From Liquidambar formosana (lineage: Eukaryota > Streptophyta > Magnoliopsida > Saxifragales > Altingiaceae): a DNA stretch of 64,000 nucleotides. The stretch spans positions 6,500,909 to 6,564,908 of the forward strand of contig CM077823.1 of the NCBI GenBank assembly GCA_039720395.1, read 5' to 3'. Under the pieces are notes generated by a model. That model saw only the letters and a list, made by a program, of their open reading frames with translations, did no database searches and was not told where the DNA came from. The translations under genes were made by a program, and so were the position numbers. Shown here piece by piece: positions 20,191 to 32,910 of the stretch. Numbering within the stretch: position 1 is the stretch's first letter; each line of letters opens with the position of its first letter.

Positions 20191-23100
20191 AAAAAATAAC
20201 CAGGAAATTTCAACAGGCTTTTATTTCCAATTGTACTTTTCCTTTTTTTGTTTTTTGTTTTTTTTTTTGGCTAAGTTCCTTTCCACATTTCATCGTGTAA
20301 AGAGGCTAGGGCTTAGTGCATTCGGGCTTGGTTCCTTTCCTTTCCACTCTTCCTGATTGAAGAAGAAGAAGCTAGGGTTTGGTGCGGCTCTTTCTCAAGG
20401 TGAAGAAGCTTGGTCTTTATATGCTCATTCTTCACGGTACGCTCTCTATCTCTTTCTCTCTTTCTCTCTATCTCCGCCCATCGCTATCTCTCTTTATTGC
20501 TGACTCTCTCTATCGCTCTCTCTCTTTGAATGTCTAACATAGGGCTTCTGTTCGGCACAAATGGGGATGAATGGGTAGGGGCGATGATTTGATTTGAAGG
20601 GGATGAATTGATGCGAAGGGTAGAAAAAAGAAGAAATGAATTGATTCGAAGGGTTTGTGTTATCTTCTTTAGTTTTTTTCTTTTTCTTTCTTTCTATTTG
20701 GGTTTTTTCTTGCAATGACAAACCTATTCCCAAAATTTACACTTGATATTAGCCCTTTGCCCCCTATGTCTGAAATTATTTTTCTGTGTTTTGGATTTGT
20801 CGAGTTTTGGAGATGGAACATCATTTTTGTTTTTCGTCTCCCTAAAACAGTGTTCAATTTTGTTAGGATTCTGGGTTTTTGTTTTAGTTTGCTCTATTTT
20901 GGGGTGTTCTGTTCTTTGTCATTGCCAAACGCTTGATTAAGAAAAAATGATATTATTTTTTTGAGTTTATCCATGATATGGCTTTCCTGTGGCAGCCAGT
21001 TGTAAAGCTCCACGGTAAGTTGGTGTTCTTATTTTCTTGTCATACTTGTGGTCCATTATTTTAAAATTAGTTGTGGTTGCTATCAGAAATCTCCCATGTG
21101 AAGTATTTACCCTGTAAATAACTAATTATTTACATGTAGAAGAATATCTGTAATAAATATAATCTCATTTTGGTTATTTTTTATTTATTCATTTTAAAGA
21201 GAAATATCACATTATAGGGTAAGTATCAGATCCTCCCTCAAGGTTGTCATGTCAGCATTATTTACCTCCCTTATTCGAGGATCTTTTTCTTTCAATTAAT
21301 TTAATATACTATTGTGGTCCTAATTTAAATCAATCAACAATTTAGTTAGGGATGAATTGATCTTTTCATGTAATTAAGTAGCCCGATTTGTATCTTGTGG
21401 AGGTGAATGACACCCCTTTAAAACCTCAGGGAGGATCAATGATAGTCTAGAATCCCTTGTGAGGTTTCTGTTTCTTTACCCTATATGCTGTGTATAATAA
21501 GAATGGTGGAGCAAAATTCGTGCTATTGGCCTGTTGCCATCCAAATATTTAGGATGAGACATAGTGGATTATTTTATTCCTTGTATTGATGCTCACCATA
21601 CGTTATGGAATAGTTTTGATTTAGCAGTTATTTAGGCATATTGCAATAGTATATTTATTTATTAATTGTGTTTTTTTTTTGGGGGGGGGGGGGATTGGTT
21701 TACAACTCAAAAGTGAAAGAACAAAAAGACACCCAACAATTTAATCATCTTCTCAGTTACTACTTGATATCACTAAATTGGGAAGTTTAGGCTAGTGAAT
21801 GACTATCAATATCTAATCAACATCTGATTTTAAAGTGTGTGTGTGTGTGTGTGTGTGTGTGAGTGAGTGAGTGAGTGAGAGAGTGAATGAGTGAGGTGAG
21901 AGTGAGTGAGTGAGAGTGAGAGTGAGTGACTGTTTTCCTAATCAAAGTCCTCCTCTTTGATTAGGATCTCGTTAGGAAGTCCCAATTAAGTGAGTGAGTG
22001 AGTGAGTGTTTTCCTCTTTGATTAGGATCTCATTAAGAAGTCCCAATTGAGCATAAATCCCGTGTCAACTGATTAGTCTCATGAGTTGCCAAAGATTGGA
22101 TGGGTTAAGGTAAGCTTGAGAGAATATGGGCCTAACCTGACAAGCATTAGGGGACCCTATATTCTTAAGCATATGCTTGAGATAATGGGGGATTTTAACC
22201 TAATACATATTAGGCACCCTATTACCATGACTTGGAAAGCAGCCTAGGTGTGCTGTGACACTTACCTAGCTAAAAATTTAATGACACTAAGGAGTTCTTT
22301 TTTGGATATCATGACCAAGAGTGGAGCACCTTGTTTTTAAATATTAGTTGTAATATTTCAACATATTGTTTTACTATGTATTAGGGTTTGGAATTATTAA
22401 AGAGATGCCAAAGGATACATGTGATAAAAAAAAAATGCCTGCTTACGTTTTTTCAGACACTATTATCTTTAAGTTGAGTAATATAATAAGTATATTAAAA
22501 TTGCTAAATTTTTTTGCAGCACTAAAATACAATACCTTATGTGGCACTATGTGTATAGATCAAAACTCCCTTAATTTATTTAATAAATCTTTATTTTGCT
22601 GATATGGGTTGAGTGCTACACGGGGGTGTTATACAAAGAGTGCTTTGTATTATCATATAGCATAGCCCTTTTCTTAAATATTCATGAGTTAAATTTTTGT
22701 TACTTGATCTAATTAGGTAAGCACGTGTTAAAATCACATGTTGGTCCTTTATCAAATATATTTTGTCTATTTCCTATCTCAGCTGATCGATCTCATGGCA
22801 TTTAGTCTTTATCTACTCTTCCAATTCACTTTTATGGTTGAGTAGAGAGTACAACTCTAGCTTCAGGTCCTTTACCTGCACAATCAGACCCTCTTTCTCT
22901 TCCATCATTCTTTGTTGATCCAAAGTCCTTTTTGCTTATCCTGGTTTGCAGACAGTGCCAATTTATTTGTAGCTTTGCATCATATATTTTATGATATGCT
23001 TTGAGTACATTTTTTTTAAAGCTATCTTTAGTTTGACAGTCTTAAAAGTTTTGCCTAAGTGAAAATGGAATTAGTTGGGCTTGGTTGAAGATAAATATGT

Positions 23101-23487
23101 GAAATTTTCTTAAGTTTTGACTTATTTGTAAAGCATCTATTTAACTGGGTAGGGTAAATGGAAATAGACTATTTTTGGTTTCCTATACAAATTGACTTAT
23201 ATTGGTTGGATAGTAACTTCTCAATGTTAATTTATTATGGCCATTGAGCAGCTTTGGTCTATCATATGAAGTCGGATTGTGTTGAGTGTTACTACAGATT
23301 TGTAATTAATAATCATAGTAAAGGCCCATAGATTGTTGCATTGAATAGTGTAATTTCTCCTAAATTATAGATGGGTTTGTGGCTACTACTTGTAAATGTC
23401 TCCCTCATGCAAAAGTATTCTAACCCAAAAGCCTAACATTTCGATAAGTGTAGGTACTTATTGGTGCTAGAAATTGAGCCACTCACA
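20191..23487 (+). other. CACTA 5' non-coding region with microsatellites
   Basis: This is AT-rich sequence between the 5' subterminal repeats and the transposase start. It contains a CT-rich stretch (20440-20530), a T9G13 run (21671-21694), and a (GT)n then (GAGT)n array at 21834-21930 with a partial echo at 21988-22010. No domain is seen in the short ORFs. It may hold the element promoter and a long leader or intron. Confidence 0.5.
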
Positions 23488-24649
23488 ATGGATAAAGCAT
23501 AGGTTCAACTTCCAAGGTTTTATTTTATTACTATTACATTTTATGCTTCATAAATATTAGTTAAGATATTACATACTCATGTAATCAATTTAATGAAATT
23601 GTGAGTTATAATTTGTAGAACTTCAGAAGAGTATAGAGTTGAAGCAGAACAATTTGCTAAAATGGCTCAAAAAAGGGCAGGGAATCCAGATAAGATCATA
23701 TGCCCTTGCTCTAAATGTCAAAACTTACGTCACCAACATTACAAAAAAATACATGAGCGCCTAGTAATATATGGGATGGATCTCATATACATTATATGGG
23801 TTTTTATGGGGAATGTCCTAGTGCTTCTTCATGGCATGAAGATGTTGAAATGCCGGATACACATAGAATGTATAGAGATTTGTTCATTCAAGAAGATGAT
23901 GTTACACAACCTACATATGAAAGAATAGAGCCAGAGTTCACACCTTTGTTGGAAGAGGCTGAAACTCCTTTATATCCTAGTTGTGCAAAGTACACAAAGT
24001 TGTCGGCTACTGTAGTTTTATACAAGCATAAAGCTATAAATGGTCTATCTGACAAGAGTTTTAATGAACTTCTTGAGATCCTTCGTGACATTCTACCTCA
24101 AGATAACACGCTTCCTGATTCTATGTATTCAACAAAAAAGTTACTAAAACATTTGATCTAAGGTATGAAAAGATACATGCTTGTGTGAACAATTGTTGTT
24201 TGTTTAGAAAAGAGCAAGAGCTTATGGATAAATGTCCAAAATGTAACTCTTCACGATGGAAAACAAATCCACGAACAAAAAAGATCCAAAAGGGAGTTCC
24301 TGCAAAGGTGTTGTGTTATTTTCCAATCATACCAAGACTTAAGAGGATATTTATGTCAACTGAAAAGTCAGAACAATTGACATGGCATTCAACTCACAAA
24401 AGTCAAGATGGCAAGATGCAACATCCAGTTGATTCATTGGCATGGGATATAGTTAATCAAAAGTGGCACAATTTCGCTTCAGATTCGTGAAATCTTAGGC
24501 TTGGTCTTGCTATAGATGGGTTTAATCCCTTTGCAAATCTTAGCTCTAGATACAGTTGTTGGCAGTGATATTGGTTACTTATAACCCCCTATGGCTATGC
24601 ATGGCGAAGGAAAACTTGATGTTGACATTACTTATTCCAGTATCAAAGC
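23488..24649 (+). pseudogene. TNP2-type CACTA transposase, N-terminal part
   Basis: The first small exon starts ATGGATAAAGC at 23488, with the usual tryptophan codon after MDK-A changed to TAG, and ends before GTTTTA at 23517. The second exon begins about 23620 and reads the transposase-associated zinc-finger-like domain (GNPDKIICPCSKCQN, with Cys-Cys spacing). A frameshift near 23790 leads to the next frame (YRDLFIQEDDVTQPTYERI). The TNP2 core start follows at 24185 (CPKCNSSRWK, then VLCYFPIIPRLKRIFMS). Stops are at about 24162 and 24488. The coding part is interrupted at 24650 by a solo LTR and resumes at 26316. In the family the enzyme cuts the CACTA ends. Confidence 0.85.
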
Positions 24650-26315
24650 TATTAGGATTATGCCCTAAAGCCAATCATAGAGATGATTGTTTAGGGATTA
24701 GGAACAATTATTTGATTTCATTTATATATGTCACATGTATTATTGATTTAATAAAAGGACTTATTCTATTATGTTTATATGCATCATTTATATTTACATA
24801 ATATGTCCATGGAGTTAGAGTTGAGAATATGGAATTACAAAGGGTTGTAATTTTGAGACTGTAAATATATCTCTATACTAAACTCCTAAAGCATTCCTAG
24901 TTGAAGGTTCATTATGATGAACAGTAATAAACCATAGGACTAGCACTTGTTAGGTTGACTCTATAGGAGGATAGCTAGTCTCAAGCTATTTGTGTAGAGA
25001 CACTACAACCAACAAGTGGGTGCCTATTATAGAATAGGTACACTAAATGTGACCAAAGATATGAGATAAACTTAATGGAGTTTTACCTTGCTTGTCAATC
25101 AGTTTCTCATTGTTATAATGGTATAAGTAATCTTTAGACCTGAGACACCATAGTTGTCTTATGCATATAACTTTAAAAGTTTGATAACACTAAGTACATA
25201 TCCTTATAGGGGTCTGCAAGGGTGTTCATTGGCCCTACTGCTATGTGTATGAAGGCATGTGAGTGATCAACAAAGAATCCATTACTCTTAAGAAAAAGAG
25301 AAAGAATGTTTCATATATTATTCAGTGATATAACTCATTAAATCCATGGGCCTATGGTAGAATGAATATGGAAAGGAGTTTCCATAAGTTCATTATTGAG
25401 TTGATATTTATGATTGAGTATAAAGTAATTGAACTAAGGACTTGATAGACTTCCATGTCTTGTTAATTCAATTGGAGACATTGTGTGGATGGAAGGATGT
25501 AATTGTAACCTATAAACTATAACAGAAGGGTTCTTTGTAAGATAACTATTCACCTCATTAAGGACCACACTATGAGCCATTTGCTAAGTGTTACTCATGG
25601 TTAGTAGAAGCTCTAATTGATATAAATGAGTTGTAATCAATTAGGGAATTGAAAGGAGTTTCAATTAAACCCTTTAATAGAAAGAGTTCCATTGTGCACA
25701 CTTTGTGCTCTTCCTACTACTTAATGAAGTGAACCCAATGGGTAACACACTGATCATGCTAAGAGAGCTTTAAAGTCTATGAGAGAAAGGATATAAGTGA
25801 ATAAAAGAATAGTTTTTAAGGGGCAAGATTGTATGAGATACAAACTATAGGGGTTATTGTGTAATTAGGAGTAATTACACAAAACCTATTAAGGTTTGAA
25901 GTCCCCTCTTTGGCCGACGCTATTGGAGGCTTTAAATAGCCTCATGTCATATGATGACATCATCACAATTGAGGATCCCCAAGGACTGGCCAAAATTCCC
26001 AAGAGCTCTCTCTCTCTTCTATTCTCCACCTCTAGCAACAACAAGGAAGAAAAAAGAAAGGACTTGAAGCTCTAGCTAGGTGTGGATACCGTTGGAGGCA
26101 ATACACTTGGACTACTTGTTCTCTGTTGTCTGGATTCAAAGCTTGGAACAAAAAGGAGAAGACAAATCAAACTGTAAGTAATTCTACCCTCTTCTAGTTA
26201 GGGTTTTGTTTGTGTTTAAGCATAATTGGATTCATAGGTTAAGGAATTGATTAGGAAAAGTTTTGTTTATCAATTCATTCTGCACTTTGTTTTCCTTCTA
26301 GTTTGATTCCAAACA
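24650..26315 (+). mobile_element. Solo LTR, family R, copy 2, inside the CACTA transposase
   Basis: It starts TATTAGGATT (mutated from TGTTAGGATT of copy 3) and ends GATTCCAAACA, 1,666 bp. The target duplication is AAAGC (24645-24649) against AAAGG (26316-26320), 4 of 5 identical. Removing it joins the TNP2 frame: the residues VSK before the insertion run into NDIDVYLEPLVDDLKELW after it, a conserved TNP2 segment. It has no coding capacity. Confidence 0.92.
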
Positions 26316-28284
26316 AAAGGAACCACGGAATGACATAGATGTATATTTGGAGCCACTTGTGGATGACTTGAAAGAGTTATGGAACAATGGCGTGGAGGTC
26401 TATGATGCATTTAGTAAATCTATGTTCAATTTGAAGGCTATTTTGATGTAGACAATAAATAATTTTCCAGCTTATGGAAACTTATCTGGATGTCCAACGA
26501 AAAGGAGATTAGCTTGTCCTGTATGTAGTGTTAACACATATTTAAAATGGTTGAAATGGAGTCATAAGTTTGCATACATGTGCTATAGGTGGTTCATAGC
26601 ACCCAATCATCCATTTCGAAAGAAAAAAAAGCTTGTTTGATGGGAAGCAAGAAAATCAAGGGATGCCTAAACCATTGAATAGTTCAGAAGTTTTAATTGC
26701 GATGAAAGATATTGTCAATGATTGGGGAAAGAAGGGAAAACATGCTATTAATGATTTGGGAAAGAAGATAAAGAAAGGAAATAAAAGAAAGAAGAGGAAG
26801 GAAAAACCAACCGATAGGTAAAAGCCATAGAAGAAGAAGTCTGTATTTTTTGACTTGCCTTATTGGGATGTAAGTTAATTCATATGGAATGACTGTTTAA
26901 TTTATTTTACTTTTCCAATTCAATTTCTAATATAATTCATTATTATCATATTTGAAAATGGTATATCTTTTGTGATTCATCTTGTAGGCATTACTTTTGC
27001 GTCACAACTTGGAGGTAATGCACATTGAGAAGAATGTTTGTGATAGCATTATTGGCATTCTCTTATATTTGAAGAAAAAGTCGAAAGATGGGCTTAATTC
27101 TTGTAAAGATTTAGAAGAAATGTCCATTAGGCATGAATTGCATGCGGTGGATAAAGGAAATAAGAAACATATCTCACCAACAGCACCACACACACTATCA
27201 AAGACGAAGAAACAACTTTTTTGTTCCCAGTTGCAAGATCTAAAGTTGCCTGACAGTTATAGCTCCAATATCGGGAATTGTATTTCATTAGAAGAATGCA
27301 AAATACTAGGCCTCAAGTCCCACAATTGTCGAGTCCTAATGCAACAATTGTTGCTAGTAGCATTAAGAGGACTTTTGCTCAAGGGACCAAGGGTTGCAAT
27401 ATTCTGGCTATGTGCATTTTTCAATGAATTATGTCAAAGGGTTATTGATAGAAATAGATTGGAAAAACTTGAAGATGATGTTGCTAAGACTTTGTGCATG
27501 TTTGAAAGGTTCTTCCCTTCGTCTTTTTTCGACATTATGGTTCACTTATCAGTCCACCTAGGACGAGAAGCTCGTATATGTGGACCAGTGCAATATCATT
27601 GGATATACCCATTTGAGAGGTGGTACACTATCATTTTTTTTTTCCTTTCTATGGTTCATGTTTAGTTTATTATTCAATAGTACTTAATAGTGTTAATGTG
27701 GGGATTTTCATTTCTTTTGTATTATTATTTAGATTTATAAAGGTATTGAAAGGATATGTTAGAAATCAGGCATGACCTGAAGGATGCATAGCAGAATGCT
27801 ATCTAGCTAAAAAATGTATGCGGTTTTGTATTGGGTACATGAAACAAGCAGCTAAAATAGGCATTCAACATAATTGCAATGAAGATTTTGAACATGAAAC
27901 AATACTAGAATGGCGGCAAATTTCTAAGGGGCATCCACTGACCATGACTAATGATATGCTACAAAGTGCTCATCTTTATGTGTTAAGAAATAGTGCAGAA
28001 GTTGAACCATATTTAGAGTAAGCATGATGAAAATAATATTTTATTAGTTTTTTGTCACTAACATGATACATTTGTCTTATTATTTTCTTTTGCTATTAGA
28101 ATGCATGTGGAAGAGCTTAAAAGTTTGAATTGGCGTCTTGCAAACGATGAAGCTCTCGCACAAAAGAGACATACTGAAACTTTCTATTAATGGTTAGTAG
28201 AGAAGGTCCAAATGAGTGCTTGTAATGTATCAAGTATACTACCATGGCTTGCATGTGGGCTTAGAAAGGAAGCAATGTCATATA
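26316..28284 (+). pseudogene. TNP2 transposase, C-terminal part, and DUF4218 region
   Basis: 26321-26640 reads NDIDVYLEPLVDDLKELW and, after a TAG stop at about 26450, NNFPAYGNLSGCPTKRRLAC, both TNP2 core. 26980-27620 is an open frame of over 200 codons: HNLEVMHIEKNVCDSIIG ends the TNP2 core, and LPDSYSSNIGNCISLEECKI through FFPSSFFDIMVHLSVHLGRE to WIYPFERW is the DUF4218 domain. An intron (about 27622-27733) leads to FIKVLKGYVRNQA and YLAKKCMRFC. 28100-28284 continues to LPWLACGLRKEAMSY and is cut by the next solo LTR. Several stops occur (about 27779, 28188). Confidence 0.87.
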
Positions 28285-29969
28285 TGTTAGGATTATACCC
28301 TAGAGCCAATCATAGAGATGATTGCTTAGGGATTAGGAACAATCAATTAATTTCATTTATGCATATCACATTTATTATTGATTTAATAAAAGGGCTTATT
28401 CTATTATGTTCATATGCATCATTTATATTTACATAATATGTCCATAGAGTTAGAGTTAAGAATATGAAATTACACAGAGTTGTAATTTTGAGACTGTAGA
28501 TATATCTCTGTACTAAACTCTTAAAACATTCGTAGTTGAAGGTTCACTATGATGGACAATAATGAACCATAGGACTAGCACTTGTTAGGTTGACTCTATA
28601 GGAGGATAACTAGTCTTAAGCTATTTGTGTGGAGACACTACAACCAACAAGTGGGTGCCTATTATAAGAATAGGTACACTGAATGTGACCAAAGATATGA
28701 GATAAACTGAATGGAGTTTTAACCTGCCTTTCAATCGGTTTCTCATTATTATAGTGGTACAAGTAATCCTTAGACCTGAGACACCATGCTTGTCTTATAC
28801 ATGTAGCTTTAGAAGTTTGATAACACTAAGTGCATATCCTATTCAGGGGTCTGTAAGGATGTTCATTGGCTCTACTGCTATGTGTGTGAAGGCATGTGAG
28901 TGATCAACAAGGAATCCATCACTCTTAGGAAAAAGAGAGTGAATGTCTCATATAGCATTCATTGAATATAACTCATTAAATCCATGGGCCCATGGTAGAA
29001 TGAATATGGAAAGGAGTTTCCATAAGTTCATCATTGAGTTAATATTAATGAATGAGTATAAAGTAATTGAACTAAGGATTTGACAGACTTCCATATCCTA
29101 TTAGTTCAATTGGAGACATTGTATTGATGGAAGGATGTAATTGTAACCTATAAACTATAATAGAAGGGTTCGTTGTAAATGACTATTCACCTCATTAAGG
29201 ACCACATCATGAGCCATATGCTAGGTGTTACTCATGGTTAGTAGAAGCCCTAATTGATATAAATGAGTTATAATCAATTAGGTAATTGAAAGGAGTTTCA
29301 ATTAGACCCTTAATGAAAAGTGTTCCATTGTGCACAACTTGTACTGTTCCTATTAATTGATGATGTGAACCCAATGGGTCACACACTGATCATGCTAAGA
29401 GAGCTTGATTGTCTATGAGAGAAAGGGTATGAGTGATTAAAGAAAAGTTGTTTAAGGGGCTAATTTTTATTTGATGCAAACTATTGGGCTAATTGTGTAA
29501 TTAAGAATAATTACACAAAACCCACTATGGTTTTAAGTTCACCCTTGGTTGGCCCTATTATGTGGCTATATAAGCCACATTATGATGTGATGACATCATC
29601 ACAATTGGATCCCTAAGGGGCTGGCCGAAAATTTCACAAGGCTCTCTCTCTCTCTCTTCTCCACCTCTAGCAACCATAAGGAAGAAGAAGGAAAGGACTT
29701 CAAGTTCAAGCTAAGTGTGGATACTGTTAGAGGCAGTACACTTGGACTACTCATTCATTGCTGCCCAGAGTTTATGCTTGGAGCAAAAAGGAGAAGACAA
29801 AGCTTGGAGCATAAAGGAGAAGACATTCATCAACTGTAAGTAACCCTAACTCTCTTGGAAGTTATGTTATTGTTTTTGTATTATGCATAATCGGATTCAT
29901 GGGTTTGGGAATCGTAGGAAAATTTTTATTTCACCTTTGTATGTTTTCCTCCCTATTCGATTCCCAACA
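28285..29969 (+). mobile_element. Solo LTR, family R, copy 3, inside the CACTA transposase
   Basis: It starts TGTTAGGATT and ends GATTCCCAACA, 1,685 bp. The flanking 5-mers are ATATA (28280-28284) and ATAGA (29970-29974), 4 of 5 identical. A TATA box is at about 29563 (GGCTATATAAGCC). It is the same family as copies 1 and 2, in the same orientation and 3.6 kb from copy 2. Removing it joins the TNP2 gene into the DUF4216 region. Confidence 0.92.
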
Positions 29970-30514
29970 ATAGACAGGCTACGTCATCAATAGACATCGA
30001 TTTAAGATAGTGGATGCTGAGAAATCCACACAAAATAATGGTGTTTCCATCGAAGTAGAAACCATTTGTCGATCCAGTGCAAGAGACACTATGCTTGTTG
30101 TTGAAAAGATCTTTTACTACAGGGTTATAAGAGACATTATTTTGTTAGACTATTAGAAATTTTGAGTCCCTATATTTAAATGTGATTGGGCAAACATTGG
30201 AAATGGAGTCAAAGTTGAAGATGGATTTACATTGGTTAAGATCAACCAAGTACAAAATTAATTTGAAAGAGATCCATTTATTCTAGCATCACAAGAAAAA
30301 CAAGTGTTTTATTCAATGGATAGTGATACATCAAGTTGGCATGTTGTACTAAAAGCACCACTTAGGGGTTTTCATGAACTGGAGATGTATGACAAGATAG
30401 TGTATATGCCATCTACACCACTAGATGTATCTAGCCATGACTTGAACACTGTTAATAAAGATGAAGGTTATGTATGGAGGGATTGTGAGAACATAAAAGT
30501 GGTTGAAGAGTACT
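29970..30514 (+). pseudogene. CACTA transposase C-terminal DUF4216 region
   Basis: After the LTR the frame reads TGYVINRHRF and continues to VPIFKCDW, then a valine/glycine-rich VEDGFTLVKI, DPFILASQEKQVFYSMD and SSWHVVLKAPLRGFHE. That is the DUF4216 domain normally found at the end of TNP2 proteins. Stops are at about 30152, 30164 and 30261. The frame ends at 30514 with a stop after VVEEY. Confidence 0.85.
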
Positions 30515-30734
30515 AAGTCGTTGCTGAACATTATGTATATTATATGTTTTTAATGATAAGTATTAGATGAACATTGTTTTGTTATGGGTTACTTTTGTTT
30601 TGTGGTTACAAAGAAGTTTTTTTTTTTTTTTTTTTTTTTAATATTTCTTATTTTGGTTAAGGCGGGTATTGAACATATTGTTAAAAAACAAAGTTTTTAT
30701 GCATATTGTTATAATATGGCCACTTATTTGTATC

Positions 30735-30776
<42 letters not shown>

Positions 30777-30989
30777 CTTTTTATATTATTTTCAAGTCTA
30801 ACTAGATTTTTTTGTGCATAGGTTGCAACTCTAACTATTCGAAACTACTAGTAGGAGCATTTAGATTTTGTTGTTATTTTGCTTTTTATTCACCATCATT
30901 CATCCTGTAATGTGAATTTGTTGTTACATCTTTTTTTGACTATTAAGTCATTTAAAATTACTTGTTTGTTAAATATAGAGCTCTAAAAG
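30515..30989 (+). other. CACTA intergenic segment with T-run and (TA)n microsatellite
   Basis: A run of about 20 T is at 30618-30639, and a (TA)n run of about 35 bp is at 30737-30772. No coding signal is seen between the two CACTA genes. Confidence 0.6.
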
Positions 30990-32910
30990 TGCTAAAAAAG
31001 AGAGCAAAGAAGCAGTGAACAGCTGTTGTCCATTATTAATGAAAGAAGTAATGCTAGTGTTAGACTATCAAATGAGAACTCTAATTCTCAATCGAATTCA
31101 TCTTCTAATATGGAAGGAGCATCCAATGACACTCAAGTAAAAATTAGTAAAAAAAAGGGGACCAAGCAAATTGAGAAATGAAGATAAAGGAAAATCTGTT
31201 GAAGTTGATTTCAATGAACGGTCTCAACCAATTGGCAAAGCATCCGTCAAACTGTCTACTTTTCTTGGGGCCTTGGTGCGAGAGAATGTGAAAGTGACCC
31301 TAGACCATTGGTCAGAACTTCCTAATGCCATTGAGCAAACTTTATGGGCATGTGTTCAGGTATGTATATATATATATAATATGTTATCGCAAATTCTTTT
31401 ATGTTTACATGTTTATAATGTTAACTTTCTTGTTATGCCAATGTAGCAAAAATACATTTTGGATGAAAGTCGTAAAAAAATGATTGTCCAATATATGGGA
31501 AAACATTTGCGAGATTACAAATCTATTTTGTCAAAAATGATAAGAGAACTTGCTCAAGATAATAATGCAGCAAATCAACTTGCCCTCATCAAGCCTGATA
31601 ACTTAACATCAGAAGAATGGGCAACATTTATAAAGAAAAGGTTATCATCAGAATTTGAGGTAACTAATATATGCCTTCAGCCATCATTGGATTGAAATTT
31701 TTTGTTTTATTTAACTTTATGAAAGTTTTTGTTTTGTAGGCCAAAAGTAAAGTTTTTCAAGAAATGAGAAAGAATCAAGAGCTTCCTCACACAATGAGTA
31801 GGAATGGTTATGCTCTTTAGAGGATGAAATGGTAAGAAGTTAAATGTTACTAGATAAAATTGTACGAATTTAATGAAAGCCATCAAAATATAGATGAACA
31901 GAGAAGTGCTTTGACATCTTTAATACTTGTGTTTTGGTAGAAAAAAGAAAATGATCTACGTGACAATCCGAAAGAGTTGACTCAAATGGATGTTTAGATT
32001 CGTAGGCATACGAGAAATGGTGGGAAGCCTGTCAAGGAATTAGTTGGTGAAGTTATGGTAAAAAATGCAGCCTATTTAGTTTCCAATAATCGTGTGTGTG
32101 TGTGTGTGTATTAGATATTTTAACTTTTTAAACATATATTGCATATGTGATTTAAGAAAAAATTAGAAGAATGCCTTAAAGAGCCTACAAATTCTATAAA
32201 AAATGATGCTCTTGCCAAAGTAATTGGTCTTGAACGTCGCAGCTGGGTTTGAGGGATGGGATTTGGGTCTGTACCATCTAAGGTAGATGCCTTGACAGAA
32301 AAAAATGTGACTATAAAACAATTCTGATCCCATTTAAGTTACTTGGAACAACAACTGGACGAGTTGAGAGCCATTGTCACACAAGGAGGGAAGACAACTG
32401 AGGTAAATGATCTATATTAGGTCTTTATAAAATGACTATTGTGTAATCCTTTGACTTTGAGATATCTGAATTTTTAATTATAACTTTTATAGAGTCAAAG
32501 ATCCAATGATGAGAACATAGCCAACACTCATAAATCATCTAATAAGGTATATCAATACTTTGAATATAAATGGTTAGTTTTTTTTTCTTTCTAATTTTTC
32601 TTGTCTTCCTTATAGTCACAAAACAGTAGTGTGGGCACACAAAGAGGTGGACCTCATATTGATGTCAAATGCAAGTTGTTACATTGGATGGGGATAGAGG
32701 TAATAGTAGTAGAAGCTAAGATTGGAGCAATTGACCCTGAAACACTTGTGCATCATGTACTATTGGGACCTGTTGCTAGAAAGTTTGGGTCGATCGATTA
32801 ATTGTTAATGTGCCATTGTTTCACCCCACACGAGTTTTTTTCACTTGAAAATGCGGTGGGTAGTACAGTAGCTTGGCCAATGAAATTCATTGTCTTGGAT
32901 AATTGATATC
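30990..32910 (+). pseudogene. Plant transposase of the Ptta/En/Spm family (PF03004), second CACTA gene
   Basis: Apparent exons with GT/AG borders end at 31359, run 31447-31659 and 31740-31831, then about 31940-32057 and further pieces to 32910. They encode GKASVKLSTFLGALVRENVK, ILDESRKKMIVQYMGK, EEWATFIKKRLSSEFE and MRKNQELPHTMSRNGYA, in that order; the last two are the signature of PF03004. The later part reads LLHWMGIEVIVVEAKIG followed by TLVHHVLLGPVA and VGSTVAWP, which is a common extension of these proteins. A one-base frameshift lies after GYA (about 31815) and stops lie at about 31997, 32252 and 32801. In En/Spm a second protein of this kind binds the subterminal repeats; whether this one does is inference. 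Confidence 0.8.

Noticed and set aside
20054..20940. Several ORFs near the CACTA 5' end
   Set aside because: They are T-rich and hydrophobic by composition and lie in the subterminal repeats and leader; no domain.
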